From Paguma larvata (lineage: Eukaryota > Chordata > Mammalia > Carnivora > Viverridae), in assembly GCA_030068075.1 (NCBI GenBank), contig CM057837.1:23852589-23916588 (forward strand): a stretch of 64,000 bases of DNA, read 5' to 3'. Shown here in pieces: positions 1 through 11,225 of this stretch. The notes below the pieces were generated by a model, which searched no databases, was not told the DNA's origin, and saw only the letters and a list, made by a program, of their open reading frames with translations. The translations under genes and the position numbers were made by a program. Within the stretch, counting starts at the first letter, position 1, and the number at the start of each line of letters is the position of its first letter.

Positions 1-1450
1 GGCACCAGGTGGCTGAGAGCCGGCTGTGGCATCCACACAAGGAGGGCAGTTCCTGACCTATTTCCTGCTCTGGCTCTGCTCTGAGGAGAATGTCCGAGCC
101 CAGGGCAGAGCCTGTGAGAAGAAGCCCCATGGGACTCACCTGCCCGGCACAACCGGTCCTATTCTCTTGAAGACCTCACAGCCTGAGCTCGTGATGGGAA
201 AGCCCAGGGCTGGGGGCTGGGCAGTGGCCCACTGGCCACTCCCCAGCAAACCCTTCCTTGGAGCTCCATCGACTTCAGAAGGGCCCCAGAAAACAATGGT
301 GAAGACTCGGCTTTGAAACATCTAAGTGATTCAGAATGGACGAAACCACAGATGAAACCCAGCCTCGGGACACGGCCCCAGACATTTCCAAAGTCACTTC
401 CAAATACTACAATGAAAACAGCTTTTGAAATGGGGCCTCACAGTGAATCCCAGAGAAATAAGAACACAGAGTTCTTTGCCTCCTAACAAATCTCCGCCCT
501 CTTCTGGCATAAAACAGCGAGAAAACAGCACCAGGACCCTTGAATCTCCAGTACCGCGCTAGCAGGGGCTTGGGACAGCCGTAAGCCACCCCCTGCATAC
601 ACTGTCTCAGCGCTAACTCAGCCCTGGGGGCCCTTCCCAACTCTGCACCCCTATTTCCACCTCCCGAGTCCACCCCTGCCTGGAGACACACTTTCTCGCG
701 CTCTCTCAGTTGTATTTAACCCACTGCCGCAAGGTCCTGTCCCAACACCTGACAGAGCCGGCAGATACGAACAACGCTGATAACCCGGTGACCATGACCA
801 CGATGATGTTGATGCCATTTTAAGGAAAGACCACCGCTGAGGAGGACAACAAACACGGCCTGAGCTCCAAGGCAACAGCGTGCCACAGAAAGCGCCCTCG
901 GTCCGCGCAGGGAATCGGGACTCTCGAAGTCGCCTTTCCAGGACGTCTGGAGGCCAAGGCAGGCTCACGCCGCGGGGCTGCGGAGTCAAGGACGCCCGAG
1001 GGAAAGTTCCGCGGGTCACGTGCTCGCCAGAGCCCTGAAGTGCGCTCGGCCCAGCTGACGTAACTATTCGAGAATTTAAAAGTCCCCAACTCGGAGGGAA
1101 AGCAGTGTAGTTTTATGGCTAATCCACGCGCCGCCGTGGCTCGCCGGGGGTGACCCCGCGCGACCGGGTGGCACCGCTCGAACTCGGGAGGCGCCCCCGC
1201 GGGGGTGGCGCAGAGCCGGGTCACCGGTCCCGGACCCCCACTGAAAGCGGGGACTCCACCTATGGGCGGGGACCGCGGCCCCGGGCACGGACCCCAACAG
1301 CGGGCGGAGACCTCGACCCTGGGCGGGGACCCCGGCCGCGAGCGCGCACCCCGAGCGGTCTCAGCGACGGAGCGAGCCTTCCGGGCACACGCCCGGGACC
1401 CGCCGGCCGCCCGGCAGACACACTCCTCTGCCAGCAGGGGCCACAAATGC

Positions 1451-1460
1451 GTACTTACGC
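1451..1460 (-). other. Second candidate splice donor in the CpG island
   Basis: The minus strand reads GGC|GTAAGTAC, with the exon ending at 1459. It is 158 bases beyond the first donor and could serve an alternative or longer first exon. The -1 base is C rather than G, so it is weaker on the exon side. Confidence 0.45.
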
Positions 1461-1610
1461 CTCTTTCCTGCCCTCAGCCAGTGCTTCTTGGGGAAAGATG
1501 AGCGAGCTTCGGCTACCACTTCCAGCACGCCTTTGTCTGGCGGCCAAGGTCCTGGGGACGCCCGTCTCCTCCCTGACCCCGAGCGCCCGCCCGCCCGGTG
1601 GCCGCGGCGC

Positions 1611-1620
1611 ACTTACCCGC
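1611..1620 (-). other. Candidate splice donor in the CpG island (first-exon end)
   Basis: The minus strand reads GCGG|GTAAGTG, a near-perfect donor with the exon ending at 1617. It lies about 220 bases downstream of the CCAAT box, a normal size for a short leader exon. Confidence 0.6.
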
Positions 1621-2974
1621 CCGGGACGATCGCGGATGGCTCGCGCCGAGTGTCGCCTTCCTTCAGGGACGCGACTGCTAAAGAGCCCCGAGCGGCTGAG
1701 TTTCCCGAGCCCAGCGGCGGCGGCGCGGAGTCCCCTCGGCCCGGCCCGGCGACGCAAACTTTCCCGGGGCAACGGCGCGGGGCGGGCGCGGGGGCGGCGC
1801 GGCCCCCGAGGGTCGGGCAAAGTTGCAGCACAAAAGGCCAATGACTGGGAGCGCGGCGGCGGCCGGGCCAGGCTCCTCCCCCAGCTCTCGGCGCTCCGAG
1901 CGGCCCGCGCGCGGCCAGCTGCTCGCGCAGGGCGCCCGCCGCGCTCTCCTCCCGGGTCAGGAATGCGCGGGGCCGGCGGCGGCGCGCCCGGGAGCCCCGG
2001 GGCCCCCGGCGGCCGCGGAGCGAGCCGGGGACGGGCGCAGCGGGACGGGCGCAGCGCCGCCCGGCCGCGGCTCCCGAACGCACTGCGGGCTCCTTCCAGG
2101 AGCCTTTGAGTCATGACCACTTGTTACGGGTCTGAGTTTTTCCACGGCGCTTTCCACTACGCCTGGCAAGGCGGGGAAGGCACCGTGCGAGACGCCTGAG
2201 GCCAAGGGCCGGCCCTGCCGGTGTCCCAACTCTGCGATCGGCACACAGCTTGGGACCGGGGAGCAGGCCCCGGAAAAAGAAGGTGGGGATGAAACGATGC
2301 CTCGCTTGCTCCTGGGAACCAAATTCTGGCTCTTCTTTCTTCATCCGCGGAGACCTAACCCCGCTTGACCACAGACAGATGCTTAGAGTGCACTGCGCTC
2401 TACAGTTTGCAAAACCTTCCCCTGGGCTGTGGCCCTCTGAGGTAGGCAGAGACTAAACCCAAGCCGCTTCCCGGTACCGTGTTTCCAGGGAGCCTGTGTT
2501 TCTATTTGCGACTTGTTGGTTGTAATTTTTTCCCTTATAGGGGCCCCAGATCAACTCCAGTGCTAACATCGACCTCATACCCAGAAGTGGAGCTTACCTG
2601 CCTGCACCACTCTGAAGTATCACCCTTCCTCTGGCTATTTCTGCAGCGAGGCAGAAAGAAGGGAAAGAACTAAGAAGGGCCTGTGGCTATATGTGGATGC
2701 CAGGCTTCCTATTTTAAGTTTGGTTTCGAGAAAGCATTGCTATATTTTATATGCAGGGACCAAAGGGCAAGAGCCTCGCAAATGACTCAACGCTTCCTTT
2801 CCTCCTCTTAAAGAAACAGACGCCTGAGGCTTGATGGCCCTAAATGAGAATTCCATGTGGAATAAAGAAATAGACTTTTATTACCTTCCACTTAAAAAAT
2901 TTTTTGTTTTGTTTTTAAACACCATGCCTCTAAGAGCCACATTTCTGATAGAAATTTAAATAGATTCCTTGTTC

Positions 2975-3090
2975 TGGGCCCCGGGGCTCCGTCATTCAGT
3001 GATTCTTGTTGTGGGCTCAGGTCATGATCTCAGTTTGTGAGATGGAGCCCCTCGTGGGGCTCTAGGCTGACAGTGAGGAGCCTCCTTGGG

Positions 3091-3128
<38 letters not shown>

Positions 3129-3189
3129 CCCCACCCCTGTCTACTCCTCCCTTGCTCACACACTGTCTTTCAAAATAAATAAACAAAAT
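2975..3189 (+). mobile_element. Felid CAN-type SINE
   Basis: A diverged tRNA-like head is followed by CAGGTCATGATCTCA, a 30-base (TC)n run and an AAATAAATAAACAAAA tail. The target duplication tttaaatagattccttgttc is perfect over 20 bases (2955-2974 and 3190-3209). Confidence 0.9.
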
Positions 3190-3479
3190 TTTAAATAGAT
3201 TCCTTGTTCACAATGTACCCATTTCACGAACGCGATAACTGAGACCAAAATAGGCTAATTTGTAAACGTGTACCATCGACTTTTGAAAAAGTGGGAATCG
3301 TAACGCCCAGTCTTCTGCGTCCTTGTGCTCTGATTCCAGGCCATACCCATGTACGGTAAAACAAACAAAAACTCCACTCTCTGCCTTGTTAAGCTCAGCA
3401 TTCTAATCAGGCAAAGAGCTACTATGAATTGGAGGTGCCATCCCTTCCACATGAAATCCACTGGGGCGGTCAGCCAAAT

Positions 3480-3990
3480 GTCCCTGCACTGAGGACGGCC
3501 ACATCTTGATCCCCACGGTCTATGAATGTATGAATTCACATGGCAAAGGGGAGTGACGATTGTAGCTGGAATCAAGGTTGCCAATCAGCTGACCTTCAAA
3601 CGGGGAGATTATCCTAGACTGTCTGGGTGAACCCCAAGTAATCGCAAGGGTCCTTGGAAGCGAAGGAGGGGGGAGAAGAGAGGGCAGGGGAAGAGGGTGA
3701 CAATGGAAGCAGAGACAGAGACACGCGTGGAGACACCGTGCTCGCTTCGAAGGGCACCTCGAGCCACATGTGTGGCTGCGGAAAAGCGAGGAAATGGATT
3801 TTTCCCTAGGGCTTCCAGAAAGGAACACGCCCCTATAGACACCGTGACTTGAGTCCAGTAAGACCCAAGTCTGATGACCTTTTACCTGCAGAACTGTAAG
3901 AAAAGAAACTTATGTTGTTTTAAGCCACTGACTTCGTGGTAATTCATGACAACACCAATGGGAAACCGATGCGATAGGTATCTGGTTATT
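3480..3990 (+). mobile_element. Ancient LTR (MaLR-like), family tentative
   Basis: Landmarks in order are GAATTCACATGGCAAAGGGG, GGGGAGATTATCCTAGACTG, TAATCGCAAGGGTCCTTGGA, GCAGAACTGTAAGAAAAGAA, TTGTTTTAAGCCACTGA and GGGAAACCGATGC. This order is that of an old mammalian MaLR-class LTR. It has no coding sequence and no partner LTR in the window. Confidence 0.6.
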
Positions 3991-4217
3991 ACTGTGATTT
4001 ACTCTTTGCTGAAGGATTTTATGAAATTATCTTGAATTCTAGGCGCGTTTCTAGAGTTTAGACTCTCAATGCAGGAGCTCGCTCTGGCTGAGCAAGGTTT
4101 GTCCCCAGCCCTTCTCCAAGACGGCTCCACACTCAAACGGTGCCGTGGTGTTAGGCGGCCAGCCAGACAAGAGCCACGGTCCACTGTAGGATATACTCGG
4201 TAGCAGATGAAGTCAAG

Positions 4218-4417
4218 GGGCAGCTGGGTGGCTCAGTCGGTTGAGCATCCGGCTCTTGATTCCAGCTCAGGTGATGATCTCATGCTTGTGAGATCCAGCC
4301 CCGTGTCAGGCTTGGCGCTGCCAGGGTGGAGCCTGCTTGGGATTCTCTCTCTCCGTCTCTCTCTGCCCTCCTCCCTCTCTAGTGCACACGTGCACGCGCG
4401 CGCTCTCTCTCTCAAAA

Positions 4418-4448
<31 letters not shown>

Positions 4449-4462
4449 ATATTTTAAAAAGA
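4218..4462 (+). mobile_element. CAN-type SINE with expanded AAAT tail
   Basis: Head GCTGGGTGGCTCAGTCGG, core CAGGTGATGATCTCATG, CT block with a GCGCGCGC run at 4396, then (TAAA)n at 4417-4450. Target copies GATGAAGTCAAG and GATGAAGCCAAG flank it. Confidence 0.9.
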
Positions 4463-4479
4463 AGATGAAGCCAAGAGCT

Positions 4480-6654
4480 CCCGACATCACAGGAGACTGA
4501 GATTAAAATCCTGCCACCCGACAGAGCTGCAGCCACACCGGAAGCTCTCAGCCAACCCACGCGGCTCTGGGCCCAGCCCCGGCCAGATGCGCTGCCCAGC
4601 TCGTAAAGCCGAAGCTACAGTGAGCGTGCCTTGCCTGTCCCCTCCTGCCCACCGCGGGTACAGAGGAGGACAGACGCGTGCTTGTGCCTTCGGGCTTGGG
4701 ATGCCTGGAATCTGTAGAAAAAGATGGAATCCCTGGCAGGAAGCGCACGCCTTAGTAGTTGCATCCGAGACTGAATCTTCACATCCTAAGGATGTCTTGG
4801 GTCTGAGGACAAGGCCAAGGCCTCTGGAGAAACGCTGTCTGTATGAGTGTTTCCGGCACTATTTCAGCTGCTGTAGTGCAGCTGCTGTCCATCTATCTTC
4901 TCCTGGGGTTTCTGGAGTTGCCGTAAAGGCTGCCCGGGAGGCACCCATAGCACCCATAATCAGAGCTATTCCACTTTTATCCGTCATATCTTTGGGTTCC
5001 ACTCAAGATTTTGTTTGGAGAAGAGGTCCATTTGGAAAGAACGTGGTGGGAATACAATGTGCCAACCGCTGCTTTAGAGACAAGAACACTGCTGTTGGAA
5101 TCCCGGCATCCAACCGGAGTCTCAAGAAGGAGAGTGACACGCCCAAGGTCAAAGGCTGCACCTTGACAGGGCAGGTATCTGAAAGATTTTTTTTTTTTAA
5201 TGTAAGTAGAAAGAACAGTACAACGAACCCTATGTATCTTACCCACTTTCGATATTATCGGATCTCGGCCGTTTCTGTTTTGTTCTCAAGCTCACTTCCC
5301 CACTGCTACCCGGATTAGTTTTGAAGCAAATGCTAGAAATTCACATTGCATCAGTTAACATTTCTGTTCGAACCTCCGAAAGGCAAGGACTGGGAAGAGA
5401 ATTTTTGAAGCCGGACTCTCGATTCCTTTTGCTCTCTCGGCCTCCCTGCGGAAGGACCGGCATGGCCGCAGGATCGCCTACGATCTGGAAATACTAATGA
5501 GAGGCCCGCCGCAAACACCAGACCTGTTGTCCGAAACGCCGTGCCCCTAAGACTCACTGGGTGGTTGTGAAAACACTCCCGGAGATTCTGGCTCAGCAGG
5601 TCAGGAAAGGGGGGATCGAGAAGGCACCCGTTAGCCAGCATAATCCGGGTGGAGAAGCTTTCCAGACCACACTTCGAGGAACTCTGAAACCAAGTTCTGC
5701 GGCACCAAGTTCTGAGCCCCTGGTTGTCTCCAAAACCGCGGTTCCCTCTCCTTACTTACTTACTTGCTTATATTTCAAATAACGCACTTAGGTGTGGTCG
5801 TATGACACACCCTCGGCCAGTGAGACAGAAAGGGAAGTCAGCTGGGATTAGGGAGACATTGTCCTCAGTCCTCAGAGAAGACGCAAGGTGGCTCGTCTCC
5901 TGTCCAGGTGTCCCCCTGCCTCTCGACAGTGTCTCGAGGGTGCCGTGCTTGGCGTTGCCGCAGCCGGCTTGAAACAGTGCCCGCGCACCGCATGTGGGTG
6001 GAAGGGGAGATGAAACGCACTAACGAATTACTCGACCTTAACAGTGCCTCGCTTCTGGACTCCCGGAAGGCGAGAAGATGCACCTTATCGTTGAGGTCTT
6101 CTGGTATCGGGCCATCTGTTACTTGCAGCCAAAAGCATCCCGAAGAAACTATCGACTTCAGTGATGCCGAGAAGGTACCAAACCTAGCGCTGCAGAAAGG
6201 GATGGAACATCGTACAGCGAATGAAAGCTCACTTGCCGAAGGAGCCTTCCGGACTACAAGGGGCAAACGCGCGCCTGGGAAGTAGCCCAGCCCCGTCCGC
6301 TAAAGAAGGCTCTGCTACCTGTTTGCAGTTCCCTTTAATATTCCGTTGTGGAGACGGTATTTGGCTGTGGCTGAGAAGTGACAAGCCACATGGATGTGGG
6401 AAGCCAGGCTAGAAGCCTGCGCCCAAACTTGCCTGACACAAAAATACCCGCGAAGTAATAAAATATTCATTGAGCATCTGTAATCACTGTCCCAGGTGCC
6501 CAGGGGGAGATAAAAGCGTGTAAGACAGGACCCTGCCTGGAAAGACAGGCTTGTGCTGGAGAGGCAAGAAGGTGGAGTGTGGAACCAGGAACACCAGCAG
6601 ACACCAGGCGCTTCCGGCATTTGTGCCGGAAGGAGAGGGTGCAGTGTGTATATT
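4480..6654. other. Intron, no gene recognised
   Basis: Apart from the MER5A-like piece at 5541 I see no repeat family or gene. An open frame of 243 codons on the plus strand (4587-5318) begins with ATG, but its product has no recognisable domain and contains a poly-Phe run from a T-tract. I treat it as chance. Confidence 0.5.
5541..5695 (+). repeat. MER5A-like hAT DNA transposon
   Basis: GACTCACTGGGTGGTTGTGA, GAGATTCTGGCTCAGCAGGT and the terminal CCACACTTCGAGGAACTCTG resemble MER5A. Non-autonomous, no coding sequence. Confidence 0.6.
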
Positions 6655-6670
6655 AGAAGTAATTTTGGGG

Positions 6671-6892
6671 GGCGCCTGGGTGGCTCAGTCGGTTGAGTGT
6701 CCGACTTCAGCTCAGGTCATGATCTCGTGGTCTGTGAGTTGAGCCCCGCGTCAGGCTCTGTGCTGACGGCTCAGAGCCTGGAGCCTGCTTCCAATTCTGT
6801 GTCTCCCTCTCTCTCTCTGACCCTCCCCTACTCATGCTTTGTCTCTCCTGCTCTCAAAATAAAAACATAAAAAAAAATTAAAAAAAAAAAAA
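6671..6892 (+). mobile_element. CAN-type SINE
   Basis: Close to the felid consensus. Perfect 16-base target duplication agaagtaattttgggg at 6655-6670 and 6893-6908. Confidence 0.93.
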
Positions 6893-6909
6893 AGAAGTAA
6901 TTTTGGGGT

Positions 6910-7013
6910 GGGGGGCGCCTGGATGGGTCAGGCAGAAGAGGGTAAGACTCCTGTTCCCGGGGCCGTGAGTTCAAGCCCCACGTGGGGTGTAGAGATTACT
7001 TAAATAAATATTA
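6910..7013 (+). mobile_element. Short CAN-SINE relative (older subtype)
   Basis: The head GGCGCCTGGATGGGTCAG is followed by GTGAGTTCAAGCCCCACGTG and GTGTAGAGATTACTTAAATA, the short subtype without the CT block. It lies immediately after the target duplication of the SINE at 6671. Confidence 0.75.
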
Positions 7014-7019
7014 ACTGAA

Positions 7020-8584
7020 GTTATTTCAGTAGACTGAAAAAACCTCCATTCTATCCCAGGACTTGCTTCTGCCCCACCGGACCAAGAGCCCCTCCCCGGA
7101 CTGCCAACGCCACAATCTGATACCTGGGGAAATCGGGGAAGCGAGGGGGCAGACACTAGACGTACGCAGGGCTGGCTGGTTAACTGGTGGGGGGTACGCG
7201 ATATCTCCCCGGACAAAGAACACACCAGCTCTTTGCTGGGAGCGTGAGCCGAAGGAAGTTCGTGTATCTGACTGGCAGATGGGCACCCAAGTGGAAGCTC
7301 AGGGGTGCCCCTGAGCGTGGTCCTTATAGGATAACAGGGCCTCTGGTCGGGGCGCCCACGTGTGGCCAGACGGTGTAAACATTTGTACACTCCACGAGTT
7401 CCTTGCAGTCCATCACAATCACTTGTTGAAAACCTACTCTGTTGGGGCCTGGGCAAGGACAGATGTCTCATGGTCTCTGTGCTCTGAGGTCAGACGAAGG
7501 AATAGCTACTACATAGTAGAGGCCAAAAGGGAATATTTCATCAGCCCTGCAAGAGGTACAGGGAGATTGTCCAGAAGAGGCAATACTGAAGGTGACTTGT
7601 AGAGTATAAAAAGGTGTTACCATATTAAGGTTTCTCCTCCAAGGACATTTTAATAGTTATGCATCTAAATTAGCACACCAAACCCATAACTTCACAGACA
7701 TTACCCAGGACAAAACAGAGTAATACACTGAAATACAAACGAAGCAGAGGAAAGAAAAACAGTAAATAGATAATGGTACAGGTGGTCTATAGAGAAGGTA
7801 AAAGTCTCGAAGGTGGTACGCCACTGAATGACATTGCTGAAATGCTGAGCTAAGAAAAGAAGGAAAGGGGACAGGAGAAGAGACATAGAATGTTCTAGGT
7901 AGTGAGAATTAAATCTATTCTCGAATCTACCTAGGAACATTTTGTAATAACGAAGTCTATGATTAAGTCATGCAACGAAGATTTCTCGAGCACCTTCCAT
8001 GGGTTAGGTCCTCCTAGGTGCCGGCAGACAAGTGTGGACAGAGGTGACAAACTCCCTGCCTCATGGGGAATAGAATACCTTCTGGATCAGGGCTGGTGGC
8101 CACCTACATCAATTACCAAATGAAAGGCAAAGGCGATTAGGGCCTGGAGCTGTTTTAATCTTCTAATGCCTGCGCCTGCATGCGTCTCTTGGAGGAGAGT
8201 GTGGTCTCTTTGCAGGCAGAAAACCTAGTCTCCCCCAGTGCTGTCCCGGCATGGGCTTTGTCCCCGCTGTGCGGACCGTCAGCCCACGGCTCATCCCTGC
8301 CGCCTTTCCCCTCTCCTGGCAGAAGAGTCCCCTTCCCCAGGACCAGCCACCCTCAGCCCTTCCGCCTAGGACCCCACTGCACCTTAAAGTCCTTCTTCTG
8401 CAGCAAGACAGGGTGGCCCTTCCCCTGGCCACCAGAGACCCAACCCAAAAAGCAAGCTCACCTACCGGGTGAGCTCATCCCGTCAGCTGCCGGCTGGGAA
8501 AGGTGACAAAATGCTCCCCATGTGACGGCTTGCTCTCTGCCTTCCCCACTCAACAGTCAGATAAAAGAACCAAAAAGGCAACTG
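7020..8584. other. Intron, nothing recognised
   Basis: Mixed-composition non-coding sequence. A stretch at 7660-7960 looks decayed-repeat-like (AT-rich) but could not be assigned. 8160-8500 is GC-richer with chance open frames on both strands. Confidence 0.5.
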
Positions 8585-8765
8585 ATGAACTTTGTTAAAG
8601 GACCACTATGATATCACTACCCAGCTGGCACTCTGGTAAGTGGCTTTCGTCTCTTTTCTCGTTTAATCCTCGTATGGGCCTTTGCAGCTATTGTCCTTAG
8701 CTGACAAAGAAGGAAACGGACCTGGGGGTCTCTTACCCCGATGGGCACCAGGTAGAACCACGTTC
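8585..8765 (+). repeat. MIR-like SINE fragment
   Basis: Partial match to the MIR core: GCACTCTGGTAAGTGGCTTT, CGTTTAATCCTCGTATGGG, CTGACAAAGAAGGAAACGGA. Confidence 0.5.
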
Positions 8766-8835
8766 ACACACAGGCTATGTGTCTGCAAACCCAAACCCCT
8801 AACCGGTCCACACCGGCAAAGAGCTAAGCTTCAAG

Positions 8836-9056
8836 TTATTTATTTTTTATTTTTTTAAATTTATTTTTGAGAGAGAGAGCGCGCGCGCGAACGGGGGAGG
8901 GACAGAGAGAGACGAAGGCACAGAATCTGAAGCAGGCTCCAGGCTCTGAGCTGTTAGCATAGAACCCGACTTGGGGCTCGAACCCACGAACTGTGAGATC
9001 ATGACCTGAGCCGAAGTTGGCCGCTCAACCAACTGAGCCACCCAGCCAGGCGCCCC
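8836..9056 (-). mobile_element. CAN-type SINE
   Basis: Reverse orientation: T-rich tail at the left, GA-rich block with a GCGCGCGCGC run at 8880, and the tRNA-like head ending GCCACCCAGCCAGGCGCC at 9053. Target duplication is weak. Confidence 0.9.
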
Positions 9057-9750
9057 CAAGCTGTTTGTATGTGCTCTGAACCTGTCAGCAGGAAATAGGC
9101 CCTGAGGAACCCAAGGCCAGTGCCGGGCTCTGTCATGTGAGTGCAGCCCTCATGCTAATAAAATAAGATGTACTTCACTAGTGAACGCCGAGGAAGTTCT
9201 GTTGTTGTTGTTATTTGTTTGTTTTTTCTAGAAGGAATCACTGCTTTGGGCTTCTCAGAGAAGTCCTCACATTCCACAAAGGGCTGTCCAAGTGGCGAGG
9301 TACATTCCTAAAGGGCAGCCCGTCAAAACTCAGCTGTATGGGCGGAAAGAAATATCTGTAGGCGGAACTCAGGCCTTCGAAAAATTCGGCCATTACCTCC
9401 GCCCATGCTAGGATGAAAGGTCAGCCTGAACTCAAAATACACGCAAGAAACATATGGGGGCAGCTTTCCACATGACTCCTTGGCCTCACCCAGAGTTTCT
9501 AGAAGGGCCTTGGAATTTTCCTCGAGCGCACACAAAACCCACCTCACACACGGGCCTATGCTGCCTGAACCTGTGCTCAGCTCAGCCCACATCGGAACTT
9601 GGCCTTGTCCTAATTTTATGTAAGTCACTGACCAAATGGGAACGAAAGCTTTGCCTGCCGGGTGTCTTCCTGGGCAGAAAAATAATACGCAGGAGTCAGG
9701 GTCCAATATCGGTGTGATGTCGGCGTAATGGTTAAAAAATAAAACATTTG

Positions 9751-9974
9751 GGGCGCCTGGGGGGCTCAGTTGGTTAAGCGGCCGACTTCAGCTCAGGTCA
9801 TGATCTCACGGTCTGTGAGTTCGAGCCCCGCGTCGGGCTCTGTGCTGACAGCTTAGAGCCTGGAGCCTGCTTCAGATTCTGTATCTTCCTCTCTCTCTGC
9901 CCTTCCCCTGCTCATGCTCTGTCTCTATGTCTCTCAAAAATAAATAAATGTTTAAAAAAAATAAAAAATAAAAA
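9751..9974 (+). mobile_element. CAN-type SINE
   Basis: Near-consensus copy. Perfect 17-base target duplication aaaaaataaaacatttg at 9734-9750 and 9975-9991. Confidence 0.93.
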
Positions 9975-10154
9975 AAAAAATAAAACATTTGACGAACAGC
10001 CACAGTGTTGTGAGGGTCCGGAGGGCGGGTGTGAGGGGTGGCTACAGGGCATGGTTCAGTCTACACAACGGTAATGAGGATGCGGATGTCTCCCCCGACG
10101 AACTCGGCATCTGAAGCCCGAGGCTCTGATTTGTCTCTGGACTCCTTAGACCAG

Positions 10155-10345
10155 CTCGAAGCTTCTCAAACTTTGCTATACAATAGAATCACCCCGGGGA
10201 ACTCTCAACGTGCCCTGTGCCCAGGCCACACCCCTTATCGATGAAATCAGAAACTCTGGGAGCCGCACCCAAGCTTCTATATATTTTACCGCTGGCTGCT
10301 GGAGGTTTCCATGCGCAGCCAAGGCTGAAGACCGCGCCCTAGATC
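10155..10345 (+). repeat. MER5-like hAT DNA transposon
   Basis: CTTCTCAAACTTTGCTATAC, AATAGAATCACCCCGGGGAA, AAATCAGAAACTCTGGGAGC and GGTTTCCATGCGCAGCC. Confidence 0.6.
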
Positions 10346-10527
10346 CTCGCCACTCACAGGGCGGCCCACGAACGTCGCGGCGTCCTGGACTCTGATGTGT
10401 GAACGGGCCACCCAATACCTTGTAGGCTGCCGATTCTGACTCGGCAGGCCTGGGGTGGGACCTGGGAGGCTCTGCGAGTCCAGCGGGCTCCAGGGTAGGC
10501 ACAGGGGGCACGTTGGGAATAGCACAG

Positions 10528-10700
10528 CCCTGGAGCGGTGGCTCTCTAGGGGTGGCCTTGCCCCCCAGGGGACAGTTGACAGTAGCTGGAGACATTTTTG
10601 ACTGTCATGACTTGGAAGATGTTACCGGAAGCGTGTACAGCTTAAACGTCCCACCGTGTGCGGGACAGCCCTCCGCGACAACTCCCCAAGCCCCAGTGTC
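10528..10700 (+). repeat. MER20-like hAT DNA transposon
   Basis: GGTGGCTCTCTAGGGGTGGC, GCTGGAGACATTTTTGACTG, ACTTGGAAGATGTTACCGG and GCGGGACAGCCCTCCGCGAC-like sequence occur in the order of MER20 as I recall it. Confidence 0.65.
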
Positions 10701-11019
10701 AGCAGTGTGGCCCTGCTCCCGCCTCCGGCCCAGGCCCTCTCTATAGGAGGCCCTCGGCTGGAGTGAGGGAGGAAATGAATGAGCGAATGCCTTCTCCCCA
10801 CGGCGATCTTGTCGTGTGGCAGAACTAACCTGGTCAACGGAAAAGCTTTCGAGGGATGTATCAAATAGACACACCTTCTACCTGCTGGACACGATACAAT
10901 CAATCTACAAACAACTGTTGAGGGCCTACTCTGCACAGCCTACTGGGCTAAAAAAAGAAAAATAGAATCAGGCCCACACGGTGTCCTCAGAGGCCTCACT
11001 CTTAAAAGGGGACAAACAT

Positions 11020-11225
11020 GCCTGAAGCACTTGCCCGTGCCAGCCGTGAGCAAGCACTTCCCACACGCGATCCCACGGAATCCTTGAGAGGTAGGCGCGG
11101 ACTTTATACCCATTTTATAGATGAGGAAACTGAGGTTTCAAGTGATTAAGCCACCTGACCGGGTCCCTGAGTAAGTAAGTGACAGATTTGAACCCGGATC
11201 TGTCTGACTCAGACACCCGAGCTCT
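11020..11225 (+). repeat. MIR SINE
   Basis: Contains CCCATTTTATAGATGAGGAA then ACTGAGGTTTCAAGTGATTA and GATTTGAACCCGGATCTGTC, the ordered MIR core and 3' part. Confidence 0.85.

Larger units (their letters stand above)
1030..2120 (-). promoter_or_regulatory. TACC2: CpG island; candidate internal TACC2 promoter for short isoforms
   Basis: This is the densest CpG tract in the window, with many CGCG, GGCGGG and CCGCCC runs, strongest at about 1130-2080. A CCAAT box lies at 1838-1842 and GC boxes cluster at about 1775-1800. Below them on the minus strand there is no ATG between 1830 and 1617, so the likely first exon is non-coding 5' leader, and it ends at a strong donor (1617|1616). A second donor lies at 1459|1458. 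Both point in the TACC2 direction. TACC2 is known to make short isoforms that omit the giant exon; that this island starts them is inference. An antisense promoter or a non-coding RNA promoter is also possible. Confidence 0.65.

Noticed and set aside
1150..2120. Long open frames in the CpG island on both strands (up to 319 codons)
   Set aside because: Arg/Gly/Pro/Ala-rich shadow frames typical of CpG islands; several overlap in different frames and none has a known domain.
4233..4490. Leu/Ile/Phe-rich 'membrane protein' open frames in SINEs
   Set aside because: They are translations of (TAAA)n tails and GA-rich blocks of SINEs, seen again at other SINE copies.
4587..5318. Plus-strand 243-codon open frame with ATG
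   Set aside because: No recognisable domain, a poly-Phe run from a T-tract, no splice or promoter context. Probably chance.
6671..6745. tRNA gene
   Set aside because: The tRNA-like A and B box sequences here and at the other SINE heads belong to CAN-type SINEs, which end in AATAAA/poly-A tails and have target duplications.
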